The notes: generated by a model not told the origin, from the letters alone. A stretch of 13,554 nt of DNA from Opitutales bacterium (GCA_007132315.1 SLOW01000095.1:1-13554); one strand, 5' to 3'; counted from the first letter of the stretch, positions 1 through 8,710 are shown. Numbers and translations: made by a program.

Positions 1-459
1 CTGGAGGAACACCCCGAGGGCGGGTATTACCGGCGGGTGTACGCCTCGGCCGAAAAAATACCCGGCGCCGGTTTGCCGGATCGATTCGGAGGAAAACCCC
101 GCCTCTTCGGATCGGCCGTTTATTACTTGGTGAAAGGGACTCGACCGTCGCGGCTGCACCGGATCAAATCGGACGAACTCTGGCATTTTTACGCCGGATC
201 GCCCCTGCTCCTGTCGCTGTTTCCGCCGGAGGGTGAACCCCAGTCCCGCCTTCTCGGTCCCGAGCCCGGCCGGGGGCACCACTTCCAGTGGGCCGTTCCG
301 CACGGCTGGTGGTTCGCGGCGGAATCCGAAGGCGATTACAGTCTCTGCGGCTGTACCGTCGCGCCCGGGTTCGCCTTCGAAGATCTGGATCTGGCCCGAC
401 GGGAGGAGCTTCTGGCCTCGTTCCCGCGCCATCGGAACTGGATCGAACGACTCACCTGA
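1..459 (+). CDS. DUF985 cupin-family protein, 5' end cut by window edge
   Basis: The frame is open from base 1. The residues before the first possible start (GTG at 37) read LEEHPEGGYYRR, which matches the conserved opening 'HPEGGYYRE' of the DUF985 (cupin_5, yeast YML079w-like) family. The gene therefore starts left of the window, and GTG 37 is not its true start. The visible part is 152 residues, against about 160-170 for the family, so only a short N-terminus is missing. Family hallmarks visible are GSAVYYLV around residue 37, the cupin strand SDELWHFYAG around 58-67, and GHHFQWAVPHGWWFAA around 92-107, where the histidines and aromatics line the barrel pocket. These small single-domain beta-barrels have known structures but no settled biochemical role; a sugar or nucleotide ligand has been suggested. 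The stop is TGA at 457-459. The next gene follows after 97 bases on the same strand. The family assignment is secure, the function is not. Confidence 0.9.
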   Translation: MEEHPEGGYYRRVYASAEKIPGAGLPDRFGGKPRLFGSAVYYLVKGTRPSRLHRIKSDELWHFYAGSPLLLSLFPPEGEPQSRLLGPEPGRGHHFQWAVPHGWWFAAESEGDYSLCGCTVAPGFAFEDLDLARREELLASFPRHRNWIERLT

Positions 460-504
460 CCCCCCGCGTGCCGGCCGAAAAATGGCCTTCGCGCCGCGAT
501 GGCA

Positions 505-533
505 TTGCCAGAGCCCGCCACGCGTTCCAAACT
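505..533 (+). promoter_or_regulatory. weak sigma70-like promoter candidate before the aminotransferase gene
   Basis: TTGCCA (505-510, five of six matches to TTGACA) is followed after 17 bases by CAAACT (528-533, three of six to TATAAT), ending 23 bases before the ATG at 557. The -10 match is poor, so this is only a candidate. Read-through from the DUF985 gene is equally possible because no terminator is visible between the two genes. Confidence 0.25.
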
Positions 534-556
534 TGTCCTTGTAAGCATTCGCCACC

Positions 557-1837
557 ATGACCGACGACAACAGCGCGGAAAATCTGTTCTCCTCCCTGGG
601 CCGGCGCCTGACGCCGCCGCGGATCACGGCCATGATGAAGGCCGCACTGGAAACACCCGATCTGCTCTCGCTCGCGGCGGGCTTCACCGATACCGCCACG
701 CTCCCGCGCGAAGAAATCCGCGAGGCGGTGGAAACGTTGCTCGACGGAACGGCACCTCCGGAGTGCCTGCAATACGGCTCCAACGCGGGGCGACCGCTGC
801 TGCGTTCGCTGCTGTCCGATCGGGTCGCCGCCCAGGACGGTTCGCCCGGAGCCCTGGACGCGGAGGCCGCATTCGTGACCAACGGTTCCCAGCAGGCGCT
901 CTCGCTCGCCCTGCAGACACTTTGCGACCCGGGAGATCTGGTGCTGGTGGAACGGCCGACCTACTTCGTCTTCCTCGAACTCGCCCGCGGCCTGGGCATG
1001 AGAATCCGCTCCCTGCCCACCCGGCCAGACGGAAACATCGACCTCGACGCGCTGGACCGAACCCTGGCCTCGTTGACCTCGGAAGACCGGCGCCGCTTAA
1101 AAGCCGTTTACCTTGTCAGTTACTTCGCCAACCCCTCCTCCGGAAGTTTTCCCGAATCCGCCAAGACCGCTCTGGGGGACGTGCTGGAACGCCATGGGAT
1201 CCGCCCCGCCCTGATCGAGGACGCGGCCTACCGGGATCTCTACTTCGAGACGCCGTTTCCGTCCCGAAGCATCCTGACGCTACCGGAACTCGAGCGCTTT
1301 CCCCGCCTTTACGCCGGCACCTGCACCAAACCTTTCGCCACGGGCCTCAAAGTCGGTTTCGCCCTGTGCCCGGACGAGACCTGGAGAAACCGCATGCTGT
1401 CCCTCAAAGGCCAGCAGGATTTCGGGACCGCCCACTTCAACCAGGCGATCCTGGAAACCGTCCTGCTAAACGGACGCTACGACACGTACCTGGACGCCCT
1501 GCGCCGCCATTACCGGAACAAAAAGAACACGCTGCTCGAGGTACTGGAAGGCGAGGGACTCGAATCTCTCGGCTGGCACTGGGAAAACCCCGGCGGAGGC
1601 CTCTATTTGTGGCTGTGTGGACCGGAAGGACTGAGAACCGGACAGGACTCCCCCTTTCAACGCGACGCCCTGGAGAACGGCGTCCTGTACGTCCCCGGCG
1701 AGCTCTGCTACGGCGATGACGCGCCGGGCAACCGGGTCCGGCTCAGTTTCGGCGTTCTTCCTCCGGAGCTCCTCCGGGAGGCCGGCCGGCGCTTCGCGCG
1801 CACGGCCCGACGAAGCGCCGGAGACAAGACATCTTAA
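557..1837 (+). CDS. PLP-dependent aminotransferase, fold type I (MocR/LysN/2-aminoadipate aminotransferase-like, no HTH domain)
   Basis: This 426-residue cytoplasmic enzyme is of class I/II aminotransferase type and would transfer an amino group between an amino acid and a 2-oxo acid through a lysine-PLP Schiff base. Visible landmarks in order are LSLAAGFTD (38-45), the entry strand seen in the LysN/MocR group; YGSNAGRPLLR (73-83); the PLP-phosphate loop VTNGSQQAL (107-115); VERPTYF (131-137); ANPSSG (191-196) with Asn192; IEDAAYRDL (220-228) with cofactor-contacting Asp222 and Tyr225; GTCTKPFATGLKVGF (254-268) with the PLP lysine at Lys258; and NRVRLSFG near the C-terminus, whose arginine should bind the substrate carboxylate. 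Length and motif order fit the stand-alone 2-aminoadipate/aromatic aminotransferase group, and there is no GntR helix-turn-helix in front. The start at 557 is the first ATG ahead of the conserved region, without a clear Shine-Dalgarno sequence. The neighbours give no pathway, so the substrate is unknown. Confidence 0.88.
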   Translation: MTDDNSAENLFSSLGRRLTPPRITAMMKAALETPDLLSLAAGFTDTATLPREEIREAVETLLDGTAPPECLQYGSNAGRPLLRSLLSDRVAAQDGSPGALDAEAAFVTNGSQQALSLALQTLCDPGDLVLVERPTYFVFLELARGLGMRIRSLPTRPDGNIDLDALDRTLASLTSEDRRRLKAVYLVSYFANPSSGSFPESAKTALGDVLERHGIRPALIEDAAYRDLYFETPFPSRSILTLPELERFPRLYAGTCTKPFATGLKVGFALCPDETWRNRMLSLKGQQDFGTAHFNQAILETVLLNGRYDTYLDALRRHYRNKKNTLLEVLEGEGLESLGWHWENPGGGLYLWLCGPEGLRTGQDSPFQRDALENGVLYVPGELCYGDDAPGNRVRLSFGVLPPELLREAGRRFARTARRSAGDKTS

Positions 1838-1919
1838 ACTTCCGAACCCGGTACTTGTCATACCATTCTTCTTCCACAAATTCATCATCCGCGGCATCGC
1901 CTTGTCCGGCCTGAAGGAG

Positions 1920-1985
1920 TGAGGCGGGAATGCCTGTGTCACCTCGCCGCCACCCCGGAAGTGCGGGCAAGATGCCCGCGCTCCT
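1920..1985. repeat. two adjacent palindromic modules (REP-like) between convergent genes
   Basis: The 148-base gap between the aminotransferase stop and the gatB stop contains two hairpin modules. The right one is GCGGGCA-AGA-TGCCCGC (1963-1979), extended by A-T, G-C and a T-G wobble to a 10-pair stem over 1960-1982. The left one is AGGC-GGGAAT-GCCT (1922-1935) inside an outer GTGA/TCAC pair (1919-1922 and 1939-1942). The modules share an ATGCC core. No T-run follows either hairpin on either strand, so a classical intrinsic terminator is unlikely. The form resembles dispersed REP-type palindromes found between convergent genes. They may stabilise the 3' ends of both transcripts. Copy number elsewhere in the genome cannot be seen from this window. 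Confidence 0.5.
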
Positions 1986-3437
1986 CTACGCCAACTTGTC
2001 CAGTTCCTCCCGGAGGATCTGATCGACGATATGGGGGTTGGCCTTGCCTTTGGTGGCCTTCATCACCTGGCCCTTGAGAAAGTTGATGGCGTTCTGCTTA
2101 CCCGCCTTGTAGTCCTCCACGGACTTGGGGTTCGCCCCGATCACCTCGTTGCAGATCCCGGCCAGTTCTCCCGTGTCGCTGGATTGCTTCAATCCCTTCT
2201 CCTCGACGATCTCCTCCGGCCGCCGACCGCTTTCGAACATGGCGATAAACACCTCTTTGGCGATGTTGTTCGAAATCGCTCCGTCCTTGACCAGCTTGAC
2301 CAGGCCCGCGATGTGCGCGGGGCGCAGCTTGCTGTCCTCGATTCCGATTCCGCCGGCCGACAATTCCCGCAGCAGGTCGTTGGCGATCCAGTTGGCCACC
2401 GCCTTCGGTTCGCCGCACTCGTCCACCGCCTCCTCGAAGAACTCCGCCAGGCGCCGGTCGGGGACAAGCACGGAAGTCACCGTGTAGGGAAGGTCGAACG
2501 AATCGAAATACCGCCGTTGCCGCTCGAAGGGCAGCTCCGGCAGGGTCGCGCGCAGGTTCTGCAACCAATCCTGATCCACCCGCACCGGCATCAGATCGGG
2601 GTCCGGAAAATACCGGTAGTCGTGCGCCATTTCCTTGGTGCGCATCAGCGTGGCCGCGCCGGCCTCGGCGTCCCAGCGCCGCGTTTCCTGAACGACCTGA
2701 CCGCCGGATTGAATGGTTTTGATCTGGCGCTTGATCTCGTAATCGATTCCGTTGCGCACGCCGGAAATACTGTTGAGATTCTTGAGCTCGACCTTCACTC
2801 CGAGCGTATCGACACCTTTCGGACGCACGCTGATGTTGGCATCGCAGCGCAGCTGCCCTTTCTCCATGTCGCAATCCGAGATCCCGCCCTGCACCATGAT
2901 CTGCCGCAGGGCGGTCAAGTAGGCGTAGGCCTCCTCGCCCGAATGCATATCCGGCTCGCTGACAATCTCCATCAACGGCGTTCCGGCCCGGTTGTAATCC
3001 ACCAGGCTGTCGTTCTCAACGTGATTCAGCTTGCCGACGTCCTCCTCCAGGTGAATCCGGGTCAGATGGATGAATTTGTGTTCGCCCATCACGTTGCGCG
3101 AAGGACCCGGCAGCTCGATCTCCAGTTGCCCTCCGATACAGATCGGACGGTCGTACTGGGAGATCTGGTAATTCTTGGGGCTGTCGGGGTAAAAGTAATT
3201 CTTTCGATCCCACTTGCACACCGGCGCGATGTCGCAACCGAGCATCAGGCCGGCTTTGATGATCTGATCGATGGCGCGCTTGTTCATCACCGGCAGGGTG
3301 CCGGGCATGCCGAGCACCACCGGATCGGTCAGGGTGTTGGGCTCGTGCCCGTATCCCGCCGGGGCCCGGGTGAACATTTTCGATTCCGTTTTGATCTGAA
3401 CGTGAACCTCGAGTCCGATGACGGCTTCGTATTCCAT
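1986..3437 (-). CDS. gatB: aspartyl/glutamyl-tRNA amidotransferase subunit B
   Basis: GatB is the kinase/transamidase and tRNA-binding subunit of GatCAB. It phosphorylates Glu or Asp mischarged on tRNA-Gln or tRNA-Asn and exchanges the phosphate for ammonia supplied by GatA. The 483-residue length is typical. The N-terminal GLEVHVQI (8-15) contains Glu10 and His12. HLEEDVGK (129-136) and PLMEIVSEPD (154-163) supply the acidic metal ligands (Glu131 or Glu132, and Glu157), corresponding to known ligands in Staphylococcus aureus GatB. DRKNYFYPDSPKNYQISQ (77-94) is the family signature. The C-terminal part from about residue 330 is the helical and YqeY-like tRNA-contact region, ending REELDKLA. 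The gene is last in the translation operon, starting 4 bases after the gatA stop, and ends in TAG facing the aminotransferase gene. No key residue is missing. Confidence 0.98.
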   Translation of the reverse strand: MEYEAVIGLEVHVQIKTESKMFTRAPAGYGHEPNTLTDPVVLGMPGTLPVMNKRAIDQIIKAGLMLGCDIAPVCKWDRKNYFYPDSPKNYQISQYDRPICIGGQLEIELPGPSRNVMGEHKFIHLTRIHLEEDVGKLNHVENDSLVDYNRAGTPLMEIVSEPDMHSGEEAYAYLTALRQIMVQGGISDCDMEKGQLRCDANISVRPKGVDTLGVKVELKNLNSISGVRNGIDYEIKRQIKTIQSGGQVVQETRRWDAEAGAATLMRTKEMAHDYRYFPDPDLMPVRVDQDWLQNLRATLPELPFERQRRYFDSFDLPYTVTSVLVPDRRLAEFFEEAVDECGEPKAVANWIANDLLRELSAGGIGIEDSKLRPAHIAGLVKLVKDGAISNNIAKEVFIAMFESGRRPEEIVEEKGLKQSSDTGELAGICNEVIGANPKSVEDYKAGKQNAINFLKGQVMKATKGKANPHIVDQILREELDKLA

Positions 3438-3441
3438 GGAA

Positions 3442-4911
3442 TTAAGTGAGGTCGGGATGCCTGGTGTGGTAGTCGTGAGCCTGTTCGAATCGATGCGCTA
3501 TAGCCAGGAGTTCTGCCTCCTCGAAGGGTCGCCCCAGAATTTGCAAACCGATGGGCAGACCGCTCTCGCTGAAGCCGCAGGGAATGGAAATACCTGGAAT
3601 GCCCGCCAGGTTGCCACTGCTGGTGAAAATGTCGTTCAAGTACATCCGCAGCGGATCGTCGGCCTTTTCCCCCTTGCGGAAGGCCGGCGCCGGGGTGGTG
3701 GGCGTGAGGATCGCATCGACCTTCCGGCAGGCGTCCAGAAAGTCCTTGCGAATAAGCGTGCGGGCCTTTTGCGCCTTGAGGTAATAGGCGTCGTAGTACC
3801 CGCTGCTGAGCACGTACGTGCCCAGAATGATCCGGCGTTTCACTTCCGGACCGAAGCCCTCCGCCCGGCTCTTGAAATAAAGGTCGATCGCGTCCGCGGC
3901 TTCCTTGCTGCGATGGGTGTAGCGCACGCCGTCGTAGCGCGCGAGATTCGACGAAGCTTCCGCCGTGGCGATGATGTAATACACGCCGATGGCGTATTCG
4001 GTGTGCGGCAGCGACACATCGACGATTTCGCAACCTTCGGAGCGATAGAATTCGATCGCCGCCCGAACGGCTTTCTCAACCTCCGGGTCCACTCCCTCGC
4101 CGAAATACTCCTTCGGAATCCCGAGCTTCCAAGGTCCCCGGCGCTGCGACAACTCCCGGCGGTAATCGGGGATTTCGGTCTTGAACGAAGTCGAATCCCG
4201 ATCATCATGCCCGGCCACCGCTTGCAGCAACAGCGCGGCGTCTTCGACGGTCCGGGCGAACGGGCCGATCTGATCGAGCGACGAGGCAAACGCCACCAGG
4301 CCGTAGCGGGAGACCAGACCGTAGGTCGGCTTCATGCCGACAACCCCGCAGAGCGCGGCCGGCTGGCGGATGGAACCCCCGGTGTCGCTGCCCAGGCTGA
4401 GCGGGGCTTCGCCCGCGGCGACACAAGCCGCGCTGCCGCCGCTGCTGCCGCCGGGAATGCACTCCGGGTTCCAGGGGTTGGCGGTGATTTTCACCGACGA
4501 GTTTTCGGTGGAGGAGCCCATGGCGAACTCATCCATATTCAACCGTCCCCAAGGCACGGCACCGGTCGCTTTGAGTTTCCGGATGGCGGTGGCGTCGTAG
4601 GGGGACACAAAATTTGCCAGCATGCGGCTGGCGCAGGTCAGCGGCTGGCCCTCCACCGCCAGGATGTCCTTGATGCCCACCGGAATGCCGTCGAGCGGGC
4701 CGCGCCTCTCGCCGCGCGCGCGCCGCTCGTCGGATTCCCGGGCCCGCGCGAGAGCGTCGTCCTCGTCGCACGACAGGAAAGCGCCCACGGTGTCCTCCAC
4801 CGCCCGGGTTCGCTCGATCAGGGCGCGCACGATTTCCTCCGAGGAAACCGCCCCCGACTCCAGGTCGCGGCCGAGTTCGGTGGCTGTTCGGTAATGCAAT
4901 GTCTCAGCCAT
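3442..4911 (-). CDS. gatA: aspartyl/glutamyl-tRNA amidotransferase subunit A (glutaminase)
   Basis: GatA is the amidase-signature subunit of GatCAB; it hydrolyses glutamine and channels ammonia to GatB. The 489 residues match the family. The complete Ser-cisSer-Lys triad is visible: Lys81 in GIPVGIKDI, Ser156 in PGGSSGGSAA and Ser180 in GSDTGGSIRQPA. This is a uniform +2 offset from Lys79/Ser154/Ser178 of S. aureus GatA. GMKPTYGLVSRYGLVAFASS and DQIGPFART follow in the usual order, and the glutamine-site region is intact. The start ATG at 4909-4911 has a good Shine-Dalgarno sequence, GGAAGGA, which begins on the last base of the gatC stop codon about 9 bases upstream. The gap to gatC is 15 bases and to gatB 4 bases, so the three subunits are probably translated from one message. 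Confidence 0.98.
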   Translation of the reverse strand: MAETLHYRTATELGRDLESGAVSSEEIVRALIERTRAVEDTVGAFLSCDEDDALARARESDERRARGERRGPLDGIPVGIKDILAVEGQPLTCASRMLANFVSPYDATAIRKLKATGAVPWGRLNMDEFAMGSSTENSSVKITANPWNPECIPGGSSGGSAACVAAGEAPLSLGSDTGGSIRQPAALCGVVGMKPTYGLVSRYGLVAFASSLDQIGPFARTVEDAALLLQAVAGHDDRDSTSFKTEIPDYRRELSQRRGPWKLGIPKEYFGEGVDPEVEKAVRAAIEFYRSEGCEIVDVSLPHTEYAIGVYYIIATAEASSNLARYDGVRYTHRSKEAADAIDLYFKSRAEGFGPEVKRRIILGTYVLSSGYYDAYYLKAQKARTLIRKDFLDACRKVDAILTPTTPAPAFRKGEKADDPLRMYLNDIFTSSGNLAGIPGISIPCGFSESGLPIGLQILGRPFEEAELLAIAHRFEQAHDYHTRHPDLT

Positions 4912-4926
4912 GCGGATCAGTCCTTC

Positions 4927-5214
4927 CTACTCGACCACCTTCGGCACCACGACCATGTTGTCGCGAACGGCCGGAGCGTTCTTGAGCGCCGTCTCCACCG
5001 GAAATCCCGGTTCGGGCTCATCCGCGCGCCACACGTTTTCCAGCGGAAAAGCGTGCGCGGTCGGTTCGACCCCGGACACGTCGAGCGTATTCAATTTTTC
5101 AATATAATCCAACACCTGCCCGAGCTGGCCGGAAAACCGCTCCTTTTCCTCGTCGGTCAGGGCGATGCGGGCCAGGTTGGCGACGTAATCGATGTCGATG
5201 GTTTCTTGGGCCAT
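4927..5214 (-). CDS. gatC: aspartyl/glutamyl-tRNA amidotransferase subunit C
   Basis: This 95-residue protein has normal GatC length. GatC wraps around the GatA/GatB interface and stabilises the heterotrimer. The family pattern is clear: IDIDYVANLARIALTDEEKE at the N-terminus (residues 5-24), then the QLGQVLDYIEKLNTLDVSGVEPT helix-turn region in the middle (31-53), and the C-terminal segment with an 'LREDEP'-like turn (VWRADEPEP) and NAPAVRDNMVVVPKVVE at the end. The ATG lies only 2 bases after the pheT TAA stop, so translation is probably coupled to pheT. That placement ties indirect aminoacylation to the phenylalanyl-tRNA synthetase genes. Confidence 0.96.
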   Translation of the reverse strand: MAQETIDIDYVANLARIALTDEEKERFSGQLGQVLDYIEKLNTLDVSGVEPTAHAFPLENVWRADEPEPGFPVETALKNAPAVRDNMVVVPKVVE

Positions 5215-5216
5215 GA

Positions 5217-7670
5217 TTATTTGCGGATCCGATAGGCGGGCTCGTTTTCCAGCTCGTCCTGGATGACTTGAAAGGCGGCGTTGACCTCGTCCTCGGTGAG
5301 GGTGCGGTCGGGCGCGCGAAACGTCAGCCCGAAGGCGAGACTCTTGCGGTCTTCGGGAATACCGGCGCCTTCGTAAAGATCGAAGGGGGTGACCTGTTCG
5401 AGCCGGAATTTGTCGCCGACCGCCTTCTCGCCGGCGGCCGCGAGCTTGCGGCGCACGTTTTCGGCGGGTTCCTCGCGCGGGGCGAGGAGCGCCAGGTCCC
5501 GCTCGGCGGCGGGGTAGGCGCTCAAGGGCTCGAAAACCGGGCGGGCGGGCGGTTCGGCCAGTTTTTCGGGAAGGATTTCCAGGATGCCCGCGATCACGAT
5601 GCCCTCCAAATCATATGCCTTGAGCAAGGGCAGGCTCAACAGACCCATGCGCGCTTCAAAACCCCGCGAGACGTCTCCCGCCCTGGCTGAATGGCCCTCC
5701 TGCCAGGCCGAGTTGAACATGGGCACAGGCGTCACCTCCTCAGCTTCGAGGTCGATTCCCGCCAGCCGGGCCAGATTGAACACCAGGTTCTTGGCGGTGT
5801 AAAAATCGGCCGGTTCCCGTTGTTTCCAGAATCGTATTTCCGGCGGATTGAGAATGACAAAGGCGACCGAATTGACCTCGAGGACTTCGCCATCGCACTC
5901 GCGGAAGGTTCTGCCGCGCTCGAAAAAGCGCACCCCGCCGGTCTTGCGGTGGCGGTTGAGCTTGAGCACGTCGAGCAGTCCGGGGATGAGCGACCAGCGC
6001 AGGTGGGACTGATCGGCGCTCAACGGATTCGACAGCTTCAGGGCGTCCACCCCGGCGTTCGAAAACCAGAGTCCCAATTCGTCGCCGGAGCGCAGGGAGT
6101 AGTTGTACGTTTCGTGAAAATGGCGTCCGGCCAGGTACTCGGCCGCGCGGCGGTTGAAGACCACCTGAAAATCATCGTCGGCTTCAAGGCCGATGGAACG
6201 GACCGCGGATTCCGGAATTTTATCCGTTCCGTGGACCCGCACGATCTCCTCCACCAGGTCGATCGGCTCCTCCAGGTCGGTGCGGAAGCTGGGGACACCC
6301 ACCGACCAGCGCACCTCCATATCCGACGTTTCGCGCCGCGAGACCTGCAATTCGAGGGATTCCAGAATGCCCTGGATGATTTCGTCGGTAATGTCGAAGC
6401 CCGCACGCCGGCGGACGTAATCGAAATCGAGTTCGATCTCCTGCTCGAGAACCGGCTCCTCGCCGGCCTGAATCTCGTCACCCGCGACAGAGCCGCCGGC
6501 AATTTCCAGAATCAGGTCCAGCGCGCGCTGGGCGGCGTAACGCACGCCGCGGGGATCGACACCGCGCTCAAATCGGTAGGAACTGTCCGTGGACAACCCG
6601 AGGCGCCGGGACGTGCGACGGATGGATCCCGCGCGAAAATAGGCCGATTCCAGCACCAGATCGACGGTGGTGTCGTCCACCTCCGCATCCATACTGCCCA
6701 TCACCCCGGCCACCACCAACGGCTTGTTGGCGTCGGCGATGACCAGCATGCTCCGGCTCAGGGAGCGCTCCTTTTCGTCGAGGGTGACGATGCTCTCGCC
6801 TTCCCGGGCGTGCCGGACGACCAACTTCTTTCCTTCGATTTTAGCAGCATCGAACGCGTGGAGCGGTTGTCCCAGCTCCAGGAGGACGAAATTGGTGATG
6901 TCCACCACGTTGTTGATCGGGCGCAACCCGACCGCCAGCAGGGCCTCGCGCAGCCAGTCCGGACTCGGTCCGATTTTGACGCCGCGCACGGTGTGGGCCA
7001 GGTACAGGGGACAATCGGTTTCGGCATCAACGGTGACGTCGTCGAGCAGCCGATCGTCGTCCTCATCTTCCGGCGCGAGCGCGTGCCGGAATTGCGGATA
7101 CCGCAGATCGAGGCCGAAATAGGCGGCCAGTTCGCGGGCGATGCCGATGTGGCTCAGGCAATCCGGCCGGTTCGGGGTGATTTCCACGTCGTAAACGACG
7201 TCGCCGCCGGGGAACACCGCGTTGATCGGAGAACCGACGTCCGGGCGGTTCTCCAGAATGAGCAGTCCGTGCTCACCGCCCGGCAATCCGAGCTCGCCGG
7301 CGCTGCACAGCATTCCGGAGGAACGCACGCCCCGCAGCTTCGACTCCTTGATCCTGAAGGCGCCCGGAAGCACCGCGCCGGGCAGAGCGACCGGCACTCG
7401 ATCCCCGACCCGATAGTTCTTCGCCCCGCAGACAATGGTATGCGGCTCGCCGTCGTCTCCCACAGTCACCTGGCAGACGCTCAACCGGTCGGCGTTCGGG
7501 TGCGGCTCGCTGGCCAGCACTTCGCCCACGACCACTTCCGGCAATTCCGGCAGTCCGGTGGTTTCCACCCCCTCGACTTCGAAACCGATCAGAGTCAGGG
7601 CCTCCTCGACTTCCTCGGGAGTCCGATTCAGGTCGATGTAGCGCCGGAGCCAGTGGGTGCTGATTTTCAT
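5217..7670 (-). CDS. pheT: phenylalanyl-tRNA synthetase beta subunit
   Basis: This is the beta chain of the alpha2beta2 bacterial PheRS, responsible for tRNA binding and for editing mis-acylated Tyr-tRNA-Phe. At 817 residues it is slightly longer than the usual 790-805. Domain order is normal: a short N-terminal fold (MKISTHWLRRYIDL); an EMAP/OB-type tRNA-binding domain from about 40 to 150 (VVVGEVLASEPHPNADRL, IVCGAKNYRVGD); the B3/B4 editing core, starting near ITPNRPDCLSHIGIARELAAY and containing GLRPINNVVDITNF and GQPLHAFDA; a B5 DNA-binding-like domain around 405-480; the class II-like core with SYRFERGVDPRG before it; and a ferredoxin-fold anticodon-binding domain from about 718 to 810 (YPAAERDLALLAP, FGLTFRAPDRTLTEDEV). 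The start codon overlaps the pheS stop as ATGA. Codon use and composition match the neighbours. Confidence 0.98.
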   Translation of the reverse strand: MKISTHWLRRYIDLNRTPEEVEEALTLIGFEVEGVETTGLPELPEVVVGEVLASEPHPNADRLSVCQVTVGDDGEPHTIVCGAKNYRVGDRVPVALPGAVLPGAFRIKESKLRGVRSSGMLCSAGELGLPGGEHGLLILENRPDVGSPINAVFPGGDVVYDVEITPNRPDCLSHIGIARELAAYFGLDLRYPQFRHALAPEDEDDDRLLDDVTVDAETDCPLYLAHTVRGVKIGPSPDWLREALLAVGLRPINNVVDITNFVLLELGQPLHAFDAAKIEGKKLVVRHAREGESIVTLDEKERSLSRSMLVIADANKPLVVAGVMGSMDAEVDDTTVDLVLESAYFRAGSIRRTSRRLGLSTDSSYRFERGVDPRGVRYAAQRALDLILEIAGGSVAGDEIQAGEEPVLEQEIELDFDYVRRRAGFDITDEIIQGILESLELQVSRRETSDMEVRWSVGVPSFRTDLEEPIDLVEEIVRVHGTDKIPESAVRSIGLEADDDFQVVFNRRAAEYLAGRHFHETYNYSLRSGDELGLWFSNAGVDALKLSNPLSADQSHLRWSLIPGLLDVLKLNRHRKTGGVRFFERGRTFRECDGEVLEVNSVAFVILNPPEIRFWKQREPADFYTAKNLVFNLARLAGIDLEAEEVTPVPMFNSAWQEGHSARAGDVSRGFEARMGLLSLPLLKAYDLEGIVIAGILEILPEKLAEPPARPVFEPLSAYPAAERDLALLAPREEPAENVRRKLAAAGEKAVGDKFRLEQVTPFDLYEGAGIPEDRKSLAFGLTFRAPDRTLTEDEVNAAFQVIQDELENEPAYRIRK

Positions 7671-8710
7671 CGGGCGAACTGTTGCAGGAAACGGAGGTCG
7701 TTTTGGTAGAAGTAGCGGATGTCATCGACCCCATAGAGGATCATGGCGATCCGCTCGATGCCCATACCGAACGCGAAACCGGAGTACTTCTCCCGGTCGT
7801 AGTCCACGGCGTCGAACACCGCGGGATGAACCATACCGCAACCGGCGATTTCGATCCAGCGGCTGCCGAGTTTGCGCAGGTGGGAAGACGAAAAATCGAC
7901 TTCGAAACTCGGTTCGGTGTAGGGGAAGAAATGCGGGCGGAAGCGCGTGCGCGCGTCCTTGCCCAGGAGCGAGCGGATGAAGTAATCGAGCAGGGCCTTG
8001 AGGTCCTTCACGGACACGTCCTCATCGACGTAAAGGCCCTCGATCTGGTGAAAATTCGCGCTGTGCGTGGCGTCCGCGGTGTCGCGACGGAAGCAGCGCC
8101 CCGGAGAAACCACCCGCACGGGCGGTTTTGTTTTCAGCATGTGCCGGATCTGGACCGAAGAGGTGTGCGTCCGCAACAGGTAGCGCTCGCGATTCTTCTT
8201 CGAGACGTTTCGGAACCGGGCGTTCTCGGGCAGGTAGTAGGTGTCCTGCAGGTCGCGCGCCGGGTGGTCGGAGGGCGTGTTGAGGGCGTCGAAACAGTAA
8301 TATTCGGTCTCGACCTCGGGACCCTCGACGACCGAGAAACCGATCTTGCGAAAAATCGAGCAGATCTCTTCGCGAACCTGGGCCAGCGGATGCAGCGCGC
8401 CGCGCCTTCCGTCCGGACTCGGCAGCGACGGGTCGATCGGCGGCCCCAGGCGGTCCGCCAGTTCCCGCCCCTCGATTTCGCCGAGCAGTTCGCCGAAAAC
8501 CGCTTCGATCTCCTTCTTGACCTCGTTCAGGCGCCGCCCGAGACGCGGTTTGTCCTCCTTGGGAACCGCTCCCATGCCTTTGGCGACCTGGGTGAGTTCT
8601 CCCTTGGGGCCGACCAGGCGGGCTTTGAAGGCCTCCAGGTCGGCGCGCGTCACAACCTCCTTGGCTCCCCGCTTCGCCCCGTCAAGAATGGCCTGGAGCT
8701 TGTCTTCCAT
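7667..8710 (-). CDS. pheS: phenylalanyl-tRNA synthetase alpha subunit
   Basis: This is the catalytic alpha chain of PheRS, a class II synthetase subunit that activates phenylalanine with ATP and charges the 2'-OH of tRNA-Phe. The 347 residues match the family. The first about 90 residues form the N-terminal coiled-coil arm that binds tRNA (FKARLVGPKGELTQVAKGMG). The catalytic domain follows: HPLAQVREEICSIFRKIGF, then GPEVETEYYCFDALNTPSDHPARD. Motif 2 is the region PGRCFRRDTADATHSANFHQ, and motif 3 is GFAFGMGIERIAMILYGVDDIR (written here only to mark its position near 315-336), with the ATP-binding arginine. The gene starts 21 bases after the rplT stop and its TGA overlaps the pheT ATG. The upstream Shine-Dalgarno sequence is weak (GAGGCGG, rather distant). 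Confidence 0.98.
   Translation of the reverse strand: MEDKLQAILDGAKRGAKEVVTRADLEAFKARLVGPKGELTQVAKGMGAVPKEDKPRLGRRLNEVKKEIEAVFGELLGEIEGRELADRLGPPIDPSLPSPDGRRGALHPLAQVREEICSIFRKIGFSVVEGPEVETEYYCFDALNTPSDHPARDLQDTYYLPENARFRNVSKKNRERYLLRTHTSSVQIRHMLKTKPPVRVVSPGRCFRRDTADATHSANFHQIEGLYVDEDVSVKDLKALLDYFIRSLLGKDARTRFRPHFFPYTEPSFEVDFSSSHLRKLGSRWIEIAGCGMVHPAVFDAVDYDREKYSGFAFGMGIERIAMILYGVDDIRYFYQNDLRFLQQFAR

Noticed and set aside
551..559. GCCACCATG before the aminotransferase start, like a Kozak sequence
   Set aside because: All genes are clearly bacterial (operon overlaps, L35/L20/PheRS types), so the match is chance.
499..1719. 406-residue plus-strand frame overlapping the aminotransferase gene
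   Set aside because: It is Arg/Pro/Gly-rich with no motifs, while the alternative frame shows every PLP-enzyme signature.
2031..3449. 472-residue open frame on the plus strand opposite gatB
   Set aside because: It mirrors gatB in the opposite frame and shows low-complexity composition without a family signature.
3418..5235. 605-residue open frame on the plus strand opposite gatA/gatC
   Set aside because: It is antisense to two genes with intact catalytic motifs, has no recognisable domain, and is explained by high GC content at codon position three.
5691..7709. 672-residue open frame on the plus strand opposite pheT
   Set aside because: It is a complementary shadow of pheT with no motif, although long; GC-rich genes commonly leave such frames open.
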